Shown here one piece after another: positions 31,901 to 43,039 of a stretch of DNA of 64,000 nt. Made by a program: the position numbers and the translations under genes. The first letter of the stretch is position 1. Each line of letters starts with the position of its first letter. Source of the DNA: Pempheris klunzingeri (taxonomy: Eukaryota; Chordata; Actinopteri; Acropomatiformes; Pempheridae); the NCBI RefSeq assembly GCF_042242105.1, contig NC_092019.1, positions 14,696,328 through 14,760,327 of the forward strand, given 5' to 3'. The notes below the pieces were generated by a model. The model saw nothing but the letters and a program-made list of their open reading frames with translations. It was not told the DNA's origin and ran no database searches.

Positions 31901-34900
31901 TGGTAGTCAAATGTCAATTCAGTTCCTGCAGCCACAGCCTTGGTGGTGAAGAAGCCAACTCTAAGCTGACCATTGACAGTCCACTGGAAAGGGATCAAAA
32001 ATACTTAATCAGTTTGGTCAGCTTTCATCACATTAACCTGACAGGGTATTATCAAAGTAAATTTTTTGTCACTGTACCTTTTGGGTCTCACAGTTGGGCT
32101 CACAGCTATGGTTCATAAACCGAGAGCAATTACCCTTCAGTGTTGCATCGATGATCTGAAGAGACATAAAGCAATGTCAAGCATTTCTGCCAGCCACTTT
32201 ATCTGAATTATTATACCATTATTGCAGTTTAAAGATTAACATTAATTACAATGCATCATATAATCACTCACCTCATTATTCCTTAGAGACATGAAGTAGT
32301 AGTGGATATTCTTATTGCGAGCATATTCTTTCACCCTCGTTTTGAACTCCTTGTGGTCCAGTACCTCCCCGCAGTACTCAAGTACAAAGGTGTTTCTGAG
32401 AATGTAATGAAAACAAACAGGTTTGACAATCACCCGGTCTCTTTTTTCAGCCAAAATGCTTAAGAACATTAACTAATATCTTCAGGCGTCTTATAATCAT
32501 TCAGCAAAACCTTTTTTAATGTACACAGGTGAAAACAACATGTATGTAGCCTAACACAATCCAGAGTAGGTGGCAATAATTGAAAATTGAAAAACATTGA
32601 AAAGATTCACAAAATTAAATATTAGAAAAGTTATTAGGAAAATGTGATGAAAGCTTTAAAGAGGCTTACGAAACCAAGTCTTTAGCTGCCCGTAGTCCCC
32701 AGCCCTTGTCCTCTGTGAGGATAACGTCGAAGTCTGCATGTTGTTTCATCTGAAAGCGTCGATTAGAGCAGTAGGCTCCATTCAAGCACCGCGAGGAGCT
32801 GATTAAAAAAAACAAAAAAAACAGATTGAAAATAGTACAATACAAAAGAGTAAAAAAGATATATTTAAGTTTACATAAGTATGTCAACAGGTTCCTACAC
32901 ATTTTTGATTACAAAATGTCTCTTTTTGGGCTAAACTTTTGAGTTGAATTTGCCAAATGTAGATGGTAAACAGCATGATTTATACTTACTGTTGTCCTGC
33001 TCTTATTAGTTACCCATGTTAACAGATATTTCTAAAGCAAACAAATATAATTTGTCAGGTGTGTAAACTCTAAAATTTGTCCAAAATTCAAATAGTATGT
33101 CCCTATAGCTTTCTCCACAAATTTCACAAGTGTTTAAATATGAAGAATTCAAAGTTTTTTTGTATTTTAAGGTATTTTTGAGGTAAAAAAAAACAAAACA
33201 ACTGACTTCTTACATGTTGTCTCAGCTTTATCTGTAATCAGCTTACCACTCAATCATCAGCAGCCGATTCAAACAGTCTTCCCCGCACGCCAACACTCCC
33301 CTTGAACGCTCCTCTCTGGGAAGGACTGGACACTCACACTGCATTCTCTTTATATCTCGATGAGATTTGCTCTTCTTTCTGCAAAAGACATTCAAAAACT
33401 TTCATTGCTAAAACCTGAAAGTACTTGAATGTTTTACTATATATGTACATAGTATGTATGGATATTTTTGTAAAAACAAAATCATTTGCTTTGTTAATCA
33501 GCTTGATCAATGCCTTACCTCTCAGTCAGGTACAAGTTCTCCTCAATTAAGTCAAAGTAAGGGGGCATCTTCTTAGACTTGGATGACTCTTTCCATTTAT
33601 TGGCGTCTCGAAAGTCTTGCAGAGTGAGTGATGGCCGGTGCACCTCAGCTTTGACATGACTTTCCTTAGAGACATCACTGTCTCCTGAACACTCCCGCTT
33701 GGCTGCAGGCCCAGCTTCTGCTTCATTGTCTGAATCCGACTCGATCTCTGGACGCCTTTTCTTAGGAGGGCCCCGTCCTCTGTGGGGTCTAAAATTGTCT
33801 TCTCTAGGGGGGTCGGGCACACCAGAACCCCTGCTGTTGCTGCTTATTTCATGACCTTGTACAAAGCTTGATGACCCCGGAGTGTTAGATCCACTGCATT
33901 CAACAGTAGTTTTACTAAGGTTACATGTTTTCTCTCCACTGTAATCCTCGTGGTCATTAGTTAGGGAGTCAGGATGAATTTCACCTGCAGGATCCTGATA
34001 ATGTTCATGCAAATGGAGGTAGGGTTTTCTGCTAGTCTGCATGTTTGGGGACTGGTGGTTCCAAGGGGCATTACTCTGCATGTGCTCCTGTCCTTTGGGG
34101 AGCTTAGTGTTCGTTAACTGCGGCCCATGACTGCTGTCAGGCTGCTGGTATGTACTACTGGGCTGTTCTGATTGTGAAAAATCCCAACCCAGGCTGAACC
34201 CATTCTTGGCATTGACATCATCAGCACGGGAGAAATCGTCATGTTGGTAGTGGGAGTACAACCTTTCACCTCTGCTGCTTACATCATGCTGATGGTGCCC
34301 TTGCTGACACTGTCTGGAATTATCAAGGCTGTGGGCAGCATCTGTGGCACTTTCATGAGCACTCATATGTCCAGCCATATAAGGCTGGACACAGATAGAG
34401 CTGGAACCCTCCGAGTGACTGGTGCTATCAATCATATTACTCTGAGATTGACACAACATGCTGATTTTGGATGAATCATTTACACCAGCGCATGGGCCGC
34501 TGGTCTCCACAAACACAGTGGAAGGACTCCCCTGCCTTTGTTTTGGGACTTCACAGATATTCGCTTCAGCTGTTATTTTATTATTCTGCAGTTCTGAACT
34601 ATTTATTGGAGCTCCCGTGTCCTGCGAGTCCATTGTTATGGAAGAATTCTTTGGCACAACCACGACAGAGTGCAATCGTTTTATAGCCTCGCCGCAATCA
34701 GAGTCATACTCCGAGTTGTCACTATCACTGGCTTCACTCTGTCCTGCTAATGCATTCTGATTAAGTGTCGCTCTCTTACTCAACTTGCTCTTGTGAGAAC
34801 CGTCCTTGGATTTCTCCTCATGACCATCGCCATTCCAACTATGCATTTGCATCTGTGCAGCTTTGTCGACCTGCGATGTTTCAGATATGTGCAGAGGCTC

Positions 34901-37900
34901 AACTGTGTTTATCTTTTGAGAAACACTCAATTTTAAGTCACAGTGGTCGATGCTGGTGCTGGCTTGTGAAGGCTCGCTTTGGTCTTTGTATTTACCGGTC
35001 ATGGATGTGCTCTCTGAGACGACTTCCTGCTTTGAGATTTCAGCCTGCTTCACCAGTTTGGAATGTGTTTCAGCTTCATGCTGAATAGTATCTATGTCAG
35101 AGTCTTGTTGGCCATTGTCTTTAGGAAACTCTATTCTTTTGACAGAGATCACTCTTTTAACAGTAGGCTTACTTTCTGCACAAAGTGTCCTCTGTGGATT
35201 ATCACTCTCTGAGGTGTCCTGCCCAACAATATCCCATCGGGATTTTTTGGTAGTACTGCTGCTTTTTTTCACAGTATCCACATTTTGCTGTTCGAGTGTC
35301 AGCGGATTCTCAGATTCCTCACAGGATGGATCAGATTTGAGGGGTACACTTGTGCCACAGTGCTGGTTGACTGTCAAAACATTATTATGCTCAACAACCT
35401 CTGGTTTAGTGTTCTGCTGGACATCATGTGTGAAGGGTAAATCTGTTGTGTCAAGTAAGGACTTTGGCCCAGGCGAACAATCAACAACTTTCTTGTCCTG
35501 GCTGCACATTATACTATCATTACTACTGGATAAATTTAAGACAGCTGCATTTGAGTTCACATGTGATTGAGTATTAGAAGAAAGGCTATCCTTCATGTTG
35601 GTCAAGTTTTCCAGGGTGGCATTTAAATGCTTTCGGCTTTCACTTGAGGTCACAGCTGAGGCATTTTCATTCTCAACTTCAGGACATGATTTTGTGTCTT
35701 TTCTCTTGGATGATGATTCATGCAAATTTTTATCAGTGCATTCATGTCCACTGGTTTTCACAGAAGATCTGGAAGGGGTTGTATGTTTTGAGTCTGGCCT
35801 ACTTGCTTTCTTTTGAGAGTGTTTAGAGTTCTCATCCGAGCCAGGGCTTTTGTCAGAGGCTTGTGATTTTCCCTTATGATCTACTTCAGAGTCACTAGAG
35901 CTGCTTTTTTGGCGTTTTTCATACGTTTGAGAATGGGTATACATATTGGAAGAAGTGGATTTGCTGTTGGTCTCTGACTTGTGATGGGAGCTAGATTTAC
36001 GGTAACTGGAGTCCAGATCAGGAGAGCACTTGCGCTGGGAATCAGAGTCTGATAGTCGCTTTGAAGTCCTTTCAGACTTTGACGATTGTGTTCTTTTGTC
36101 CAACTCTGAAGAATGAGGAGAATCTGCAGATTTATAGGCTTTCTCAGATTTTGAGTAGGAAGATGATTTTGACTCTTTATGTGAGCTTCCATGGACGGAC
36201 GATCTACTGGAGTCACTTGTCCTTGTCCTCGTCTTCCTATGGTCATCCTCAGAGTCAGAACTGTCGCGCGTTCTGTCAGTGCGAGAGCGAGAACGTCTTC
36301 TGTCTCTGCGTGGGGAACTCCTGTGTGACCTCCGATCAGAATCATGATAGTATGATCTTTCAGAGCGGGATCCCCTGTCTCCTCGGGATCTCTCTGATCT
36401 GGAGTGAGATGAACTTGTTCGAGACCCTCTTGATCTGGACCGCGATCTAGTCCTGGACCTTCTGCGATCTTTGTCTGATCGAGATGAGCGTGAAGATGTG
36501 TATCTTGAATCACGGTCTGATTTGGAGTAACTAGAAGACCTTTCATGATTCTCTGACCGCTTAGAGGAACTTTTTTCCTTTTCCTCCACATGTGAACCAG
36601 AGGAAGACTTTTTCACCTCTTTGCTTCTGCTGTCAGAATTTGTTTTACTTTTGGAGTCACCTGATTTGTGACTGGAAGACATCTGGACTGAATCTCCATC
36701 AGATTCTGAGCCAGGAGGAGCACTATCAGACTGGGACCTGGTTTTCCTTTTGTGTACCTTACTGTCCTGCTCAGCACTTCTGGAAGTGTCTCCATCTTTT
36801 CCTGAGGAAGCAGCTGGCTTCTTGAGGCTAGGGATTACCTTTGTCTCAGAGGCTTCATTCTGAGCATTCTCAGAGGGGCAGACGCTGACTGCATTTTGAG
36901 GCTGGGGTGTTGGGAATTCAGTTACACTTGTACTTGTTGATTTCGGCAAAACCTGCAATTCAGAGGTTGCAATTGGTTCTTCCGACACGACAGATGTTGG
37001 TTTCTCTTCAGTCACAGAGACACTGAGAATTTGCTTCTTGAAATGCATCTTTGCCAAGTCATTTGTTTTCTGTTTTGTGGCTGCCGGTACTGGTGTTTGA
37101 GACTGTGTCTCTGCTATTGATGTTGGCACCAAGGGTGTCTGCTTTTGCTCAGTTTTGCTGTCCGTGTTCTGCTCTCCTTTGTCTGAGGGTGACTGTAACA
37201 AGGCAGGGGGAGGTTCAGTGACAGACTTGTCAGGGCTGGTAGGGATGAAGAACAGGCTCTGCAGTGGCTTCTTGGTCGGTGCAAAGCTGAAGGACACTTT
37301 CTGACGACCCTGATCCTCTAGGTTGACCTTCATCTTGGTCCCTTTAGGAAGGAGATGGTTGGATAGCACGACTCTGGGAGACAGGCTTTTGATTAAAGCT
37401 GCCTTGGATAGGCCCTCCACCTTCACCTGCAATAAAAGAGACAATTGTGAACATAGGTGCAACAAAGGTAGATAAAGTGCTCACATGAAAGCAAATATTT
37501 ACACTCAATTACTTTGTTTAGTTAATACTTACCGAGGCACCGCTCCCTTCCTCTCTGTGGTTACAGAACATCATCATGGAAACATAAAAAAAGAGAAAAA
37601 ATGGTGACAATCAATTAAAATATCACATGCAGCACTACTTCTAACATCTTTAAGATGATCAGGAAGGATATAAAAAAACAAAATTCTCAAGGAAACCTTC
37701 TGGGATGTGAACAGGTCCCTGAACATAGTGAATGTGCGATCTCCTAATTGTTAATGACTCTAAAAGCACAATATCTGTTACATAATCTACAACAGTGTCA
37801 GGAGTTCTTTCCACTGCCCGTTCCTATAACTCTTGAAGCGCAAGAGGCCTGTTATACTATTACAAGGCATACTTAAGATGTCTCGAAGTTAAGATGAAGA

Positions 37901-40900
37901 AAATACTCATCAATAATCATTTTTGGATTTCATTTCCACCTGTTCATCTAAACCATTTTTGTCATTTACAAATACTGGAGTGTGGCAGGAAATAGGGGAA
38001 ATATCTGCCAAAATCCCTTAGATAGATTTAAAGTCAGGCCAGTTACATTATAGAGTATCTAGGCTATACACTCACGCTCAACTTGGTGCAATGATGATAG
38101 ACAAAGACAGTAAATGAGCGATTTAAATGGAAGGTAAATGACAGAAAGTACTCCTGTGGCTGTCAGATTCACTGGCCTATTGACTGCACATAAACTGTAT
38201 TTTCAAAAACTTTTACAATGAAAAATAATCATTGGAATAGCTGAAACAAGGGAGCACACGGCATTGTAACTTGAGTAGAAAATAAATAAAAAATGTGTCA
38301 AAAGTATAACAGCATAAACTAGTGTTAAACCAAACAAAAGGTGGATTTTTGCATGTTGATTACAGCAAAGAAATATCCCCTCTACATTTCATCAATAGTA
38401 AGAAAAAACTACAGCTCTAAAGCCAGTGCCTTGTTCAGTCGTATTGGCAGGAGCAGGACTTTGGTGAAGAAGAAAACTAGCGCACCCATAGGAAACCCAT
38501 GCAAATATGAAAAGGGCAGCCAAGCTATACAGTGGATGGAGAAGATGGTTATTCAACCCCAGGGCCTGCTTCTTATGATGAGGCCACAGTGCTAAACTGT
38601 GAGCCACCATGCAGAGAGAGGAAACTATAGACCTTTTGTAAACAATAAGATAGCCTCCACAGTAATAGCCCAGCTTGCAGGGCCAATGTTCAAGGTCTAT
38701 GCTTTTTATATCTACTTCAATTCAGAAATCTATTTCTGTCAGACAGGAATATAGTAAAGGTTAAGCGAAGTCTACATGACCTGAGGTGATTGTTTCTCTT
38801 TTTTACACGATACAACTCTGTGTGTGTTGTCTTTATCTTCAGCATTAGAAACTTTACCTCCAGTCTGAATTCTGAATGTTTGCCATGTTACATTCCATTT
38901 GCCATATAATGGTGAATTTGTAATATTACTGCTGAGCTGAGACGTGAATGTGCATTGAATCAGGTTTGGTGGAATTAGGTTTTCAAACAGAAGAGAGTTT
39001 GTGTTTGTGTTGATGGGATAAAGATGGGATGAACACAAGATTAAACCTTTTGTTATTATGTGGCAATTACTCTTCTATTCATTTCATTCATACTTATTCC
39101 TGAACATAAACCAAAGTAAGCAGAACTTAAGTAGAACAAAAAACAAACTGAAAGCAAACTGTAAACAAAATATAGCACATTTAGATCATCTGTGAGGGTC
39201 CTGTACACAATGGAAGACCCAATCAATAACCTAACCAACTCACATCACATAGCTTGATGACTGCTGAGACAAGCAACTGACGCTGAGGCAATAAATAAAA
39301 AAACAAAATACAAAGAAGCACAGAGATACAAGTATTTTATATGCAAAACAGTGAACAATTGGAATTTTTTCCTACTTTTGTCCTATTAGAGGGTGTGTAT
39401 TTTCCTAAGGGTAGACTTGATATGGGTGCAGGGCAACAATTGGGTCATTAAATCCTTTAGGATTTAATTTTTTCCCATTTATTACGTGACCTTCATAATG
39501 AGACACTTCTGCAATGACATTCTGTTATATAGAAAGAGCTATAATAAGCAGCTTACAGTCAAATGATTGATGGACTGGACCTAATAGACCAAGAAGTTTA
39601 CCCTTTTAACTGATACAGGAATATTGTTCGAACTACAAAGCACAAGTGTTTCATTTTCAAACATAAATGAACTGTGTGAGCATGACATAGTACCAAATAC
39701 CAAGCATTGTGTTCATCTATTGTTCCTACAGTGACACAAAAATATCTGACAGCTGATAAAAGGACCTGAAATTACCGTTCTAAAAAATGTGTCCTCTTTC
39801 CTGCTAATGATGTCTTCATTTTATTCTTGTAAGAGAATTAGCTTCACTCTTCAAAGGTGTTTTGGTCATTGTAAACTAACTAAACATTAATGTACTGTTA
39901 ACTGTATTTGTGGCTACACTGCACAAACTATGTATCAATCAATATACTGGCCAGTCACAAATATCAGCATTAATAGATAAAGGCATATGAAGACAAAATG
40001 TTATCAGATGTCGAAATCTCAAAAAAAGAGCCCCAAACTTTTTGCAAAGGATAGTCTCATATTTTTAATTGTCAAATATGTTTAAAAATCATGACAAAGC
40101 ACAAGACTTAGGCTTAGGATGACCTTGCTATCTAAAAGATCTGGACAGACTACATCCAAAACAAAATACAACTGGGAAACCATTCAAAAATCATTTCCAA
40201 ATGCATTTCAAACTACTCTAAACAAGACATACACTGTGAGGTGCAGTTTGTGCTGTCTAATACCTGATCTCTGATGTGAGCAGAGTGTCCATTGAGAAAC
40301 TCGTCTAGGATTAGAAGGCCTGAAGAGGCTGCTGGTCAAGAACAATCCAAATCAGAGAAATGAGCCCTCCAAAGTGACGCCACACCTGACAAAAAGAGAG
40401 ATAGGGTTGCAATGAACTGAGTTCCGTTTGTCCACAACAGCTTACAACTACTCTGTCAGGAAGTTTTTATATAACTCTGACATCTAGGGGGAAGTCCAAC
40501 AAATGCATAAATTATTTGGCATAGTGTTTAATGGTGGGTCTGGCTTGAGCAAAACACTGTCTATATGTGCACCATGTCAGACAGTCCTTGGTGTCACATG
40601 CTTCAAACCGTTGAGTATTAACGTCCCTTCCTGAGATTCCTCTTATCTATCGTTGCAGGGTGACAGAGAGACCAGTTGCACCTCTTAATATGAGACAAAG
40701 ATTGACCTTTTTCCCAGAATGGTGGGCTGTTATTTCCTACAGCTGTTACTTTAGTTGCATCACAGCAAGAACTGAAATAAAAGGTTACATTCACCTATGG
40801 TTTATAAATAGCACTATCATGGTCGAAGATAGATGAAAAACATGGATGCAGGGCGAGTGGGTAACATGCATCTCATTATTAGACATGTACAGTGCAAGCA

Positions 40901-41850
40901 AATGGCCCACAGAACACAAAGGGTGTGTGTCGAAAGAGGATTTATGCTTAAGGACACATCGATACATTTGTGAAAACAAATGGTGACTGCTTTGAATCAA
41001 ATTAGGGAACTGACTAAAGCATGGCCTGAGCGGGAGGATTGTATGAAGCCAAAACATGGCCTTTAAAAGGACGATTCTGCCCACTATGAAAACGAGTGGA
41101 TGTGAGGCAAACCTATCAATCTAGTTTCAACCGAATTTGCTTACTAGTCATACTACACCGCACATATAAGTAGTGAGTAGGCAGGTAATGCAACATGAAC
41201 TTAGCTATTCGGCTGCAACGCTGGTTTATAAAACACATTTGAACCAGCTAAGCTAACCTAGGTTAGCTAACATTAACAGGGCTTCCGTGGGCCATATTTA
41301 AAGATAGCGTTAGCTCCCGTTATGTCATGTATAATTCATCCTCTTAATGTTCACTGGCCAACAAAAATGTGATTTGAAATGTGATCATCTTGACGTTTAA
41401 GAGGTTTTTCGAATGAGGGGGGCAAACAATCACAGTCGTTTATCTAAACGCAGACGGCTAGCCGGAGAGCTACGCTAGCTAGCATCAGCAGCTAACGCTA
41501 GCTGGGTTAGCTAACTCTCTCACTGTAACTAGCAAAGGTAACAGCTAACGTTATACTCACTTTGTTAACTTGTGGTTTACTTATTGACCTTTGTAATTAA
41601 GGTTTTCTCGACGGACGCAGAGCTCCTTACCTTTGTAATTTAATGAATAAGGAGGAATAGTTTGACATTCGTTTCCGTTTTAAGATATAATGGATCCGTA
41701 CATTCCAGTCTCTGCACCCGGCTTAGCATGCTAGCTAATGTTGTTTTGTCTTACTTGTGTGTGGTGAAATGGCTAAAGCACAATTAACGTAAAAATCGGT
41801 TCTCGGAGTACTCACTTTACGAAGTGCTTAAGGTCACAAGGATCCCCCAT
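23957..41850 (-). CDS. setd2: Histone H3 lysine-36 trimethyltransferase SETD2, complete
   Basis: Deposits H3K36me3 during transcription by docking on phosphorylated RNA polymerase II. Coding exons in gene order: 41816-41850, 37533-37554, 33519-37426, 33247-33378, 32670-32798, 32272-32395, 32078-32155, 31886-31983, 31556-31688, 31207-31341, 30988-31116, 29804-30868, 29615-29663, 29167-29536, 28305-29043, 27516-27641, 26621-26757, 26410-26521, 25020-25094, 24759-24860, 23957-24118. Sum 7,860 nt, 2,619 residues, close to human length (2,564), also over 21 exons. N-terminal Ser/Arg-rich region; AWS about 1322-1365 ([31 protein letters not shown]); SET about 1370-1508 ([42 protein letters not shown]); post-SET ([17 protein letters not shown]); WW from about 2440 ([19 protein letters not shown]); SRI about 2533-2619 ([37 protein letters not shown]). 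Catalytic motifs look intact. The start ATG has A at -3 and G at +4. Confidence 0.96.
24867..24906. repeat. (CA)20 tract, (UG)20 in the setd2 transcript, against a 3' splice site
   Basis: Perfect CA run. On the transcribed minus strand it is a UG run ending four bases before the AG of exon 24759-24860. Confidence 0.95.
27452..27511. repeat. (GT)30 tract, (CA)30 in the setd2 transcript, against a 5' splice site
   Basis: Perfect 60-bp run. On the minus strand it is a CA run that begins at intron position +5 of the donor of exon 27516-27641. Confidence 0.95.
27680..27889. mobile_element. Fold-back MITE in a setd2 intron
   Basis: A near-palindromic element of about 210 bp. The left arm TGTTTCCCAATCCTGGTC pairs with GACCAAGATTGGGAAACA on the right. 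Inner arms GATGTTTCCCCGCTCCAACA and TGTTGGAGCAGGGAAACATC also pair, leaving only a short centre. The outer TGTTTCCCAATCCTGG end is recalled from many fish intergenic sequences. No coding capacity. Superfamily not determined. Confidence 0.75.
27890..28304 (-). other. setd2: Remainder of a setd2 intron
   Basis: AT-rich intron sequence between the fold-back MITE and exon 28305-29043. Nothing further recognised. Confidence 0.6.
28868..28926 (-). repeat. setd2: CAG repeat encoding a poly-glutamine tract in setd2
   Basis: CAG/CAA codons on the minus strand give about 17 Gln with one Leu near the start of the run, at residues about 2178-2196. It directly follows the conserved [14 protein letters not shown] segment. 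Confidence 0.95.
29264..29485 (-). repeat. setd2: Hexamer repeat encoding an alternating Arg-Asp/Arg-Glu tract in setd2
   Basis: Degenerate CTGTCY hexamers on the plus strand read on the minus strand as RE repeats and then a run of about 25-30 RD dipeptides (residues about 2030-2105). Frames on the other strand or shifted by one are artefacts. Confidence 0.95.
37555..41815 (-). other. setd2: setd2 intron 1 (4.3 kb)
   Basis: Between the ATG exon and the 22-nt microexon. It contains a candidate extra exon at 40,264-40,385 (listed separately) and, toward its 5' end, a cluster of GCTAGC/GTTAGC/GCTAAC motifs (41,245-41,750). No other gene recognised. Confidence 0.7.
40264..40385 (-). other. setd2: Candidate alternative or poison exon of setd2
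   Basis: On the minus strand a strong acceptor (CCCTATCTCTCTTTTTGTCAG) precedes 122 nt that end at a donor (GATCAG, then GTATTA). Joined after the ATG exon, the frame reads eleven codons and meets TGA, so inclusion would end translation early or the exon would be 5' untranslated. No transcript evidence is available here. Confidence 0.3.
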
Positions 41851-42890
41851 CTTCGAAATCACCTGTAATCGGCCATTTGAACAACATCAAGCAACAATGT
41901 ATGCCGACGTCAAATCCATACGGAGCTGTCGGAGAGGATCGTCGGCTCTGAGGCTCCGCTGCTGCTGCTGCTGCGCCCCAGCTTCAGCCTGGGTGAGTGC
42001 TGGTACTATCGAGCTAGCAACATAGTTAGCCAAGAGTTGGAAGAGAGAGCGAGATCACAAATGATACCGATGAACCAAACCCCAGAGAGCAACTTAAAAT
42101 AAGGCTGCCAACCTGATCTGCTTCAATGATTAGGCTCGTGGGAATACCTTATTTATTCCACACTGGTGATCCTTGATCCGCACAGTGTCTCTCCCTGGCT
42201 GTGGCTGCTGTGTCAAACAACATCACATGATGTGATCATCACATATGCTCTGCACCTTAGTAAATAAAAACTACACAGTTATCACTAAAAGCCTCACTGC
42301 CTTGTTAGGAAGTTGGTGAGAAAATAGTGAGAGTGATAGAATCAAAACGGTCTGTATTTCATTGTGATCAAAAATATACACACATAAAACTCTCAGATGC
42401 CGTGTACTAGCAATATGCAACTATCCTTTACGCACAGATAGTGACATGAAATATTGAATTTGTTCTCCCCAGACAACAACACAGGAGAAATCGTGACTTG
42501 TAAATTGTATTTGTGTCATTTCTATTTATGGAAGAGTTCTTTTGAGACCTCAACAATGCACAGTTTATGATTTAAATGTAATCTGGTGGTATCGGCAGCT
42601 GCATGCTGTACAAGAGTTGGATTTAATATCATTACAGAATTCAAAAGAGTGAGAAGGGAGGTGACTGTATGATTAAAACTATGACAAACAGAGCTCAGTG
42701 CAACACCTTATACTGTCTTTTTGGGATAGGGGACAAACAGTTACAGGTAGGTTTATTATTTATATAACACAGGTTTAACATCCAGAAAGTATTCATGAAG
42801 TCATAATGCTATATGTCCGGCACAGTAGGTGGCGGCACCCAGTTTTCACGTTGGTTTGCAGCCCGCTAATTGAAGCGAAGAAGAAGAGGC
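41851..42890. promoter_or_regulatory. Head-to-head promoter region of setd2 (-) and rbm12b (+)
   Basis: The two genes diverge from this interval. CpG-containing sequence lies at 41,890-41,985 on the setd2 side, with a (CTG)n run at 41,959-41,973. GCTAGC and GTTAGC motifs occur at 42,012-42,030. No TATA box stands out. The middle part (42,180-42,780) is AT-rich and shows nothing recognisable. Confidence 0.5.
41859..41876 (-). other. setd2: Short upstream open reading frame in the setd2 leader
   Basis: ATG GCC GAT TAC AGG TGA encodes MADYR. The stop codon ends eight bases before the setd2 start codon. It also contains ACAG followed by GTGATT, so this could instead be a splice donor. Whether it lies in the mature mRNA depends on the transcription start. 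Confidence 0.4.
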
Positions 42891-42935
42891 TCTAGACGGA
42901 GGAGACGAAGAAGAAGAAGAGCCGGAAGAACAAGG
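42815..42935 (+). repeat. Probable short interspersed repeat with a (GAA)n tail overlapping the rbm12b start region
   Basis: CACAGTAGGTGGCGGCACCC, then TTTTCACGTTGGTTTGCAGC, then GCGAAGAAGAAGAGG and further GAAGAAGAAG runs. This order (AGTAGGTGGCG, a TTTGCC/GC box, GAAGAAG tail) is recalled from many teleost repeat copies. Ends and family cannot be fixed by eye. Confidence 0.4.
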
Positions 42936-43039
42936 AGGGTCTCCCAACACTTTCGAGTCCAACAAGAAGCTGATTCAGACAGAACTGAATTTGTCCACTC
43001 GTCTCGATTTTTGCACGAGAGTCTGAGCTTGTCTATTGT
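42890..43039 (+). other. rbm12b: Probable 5' untranslated exon of rbm12b
   Basis: Purine-rich sequence (GAAGAAGAAG runs, GCCGGAAG) ends at a consensus donor (TTGT, then GTAAGTGT) at 43,040. Genes of the RBM12 family typically have noncoding first exons spliced to a single coding exon. The transcription start is an estimate. Confidence 0.45.

Noticed and set aside
34241-36825. Several plus-strand open frames of 60-158 codons
   Set aside because: They lie opposite the 3.9-kb setd2 exon, have no family features, and reflect codon bias of the Ser-rich setd2 sequence.
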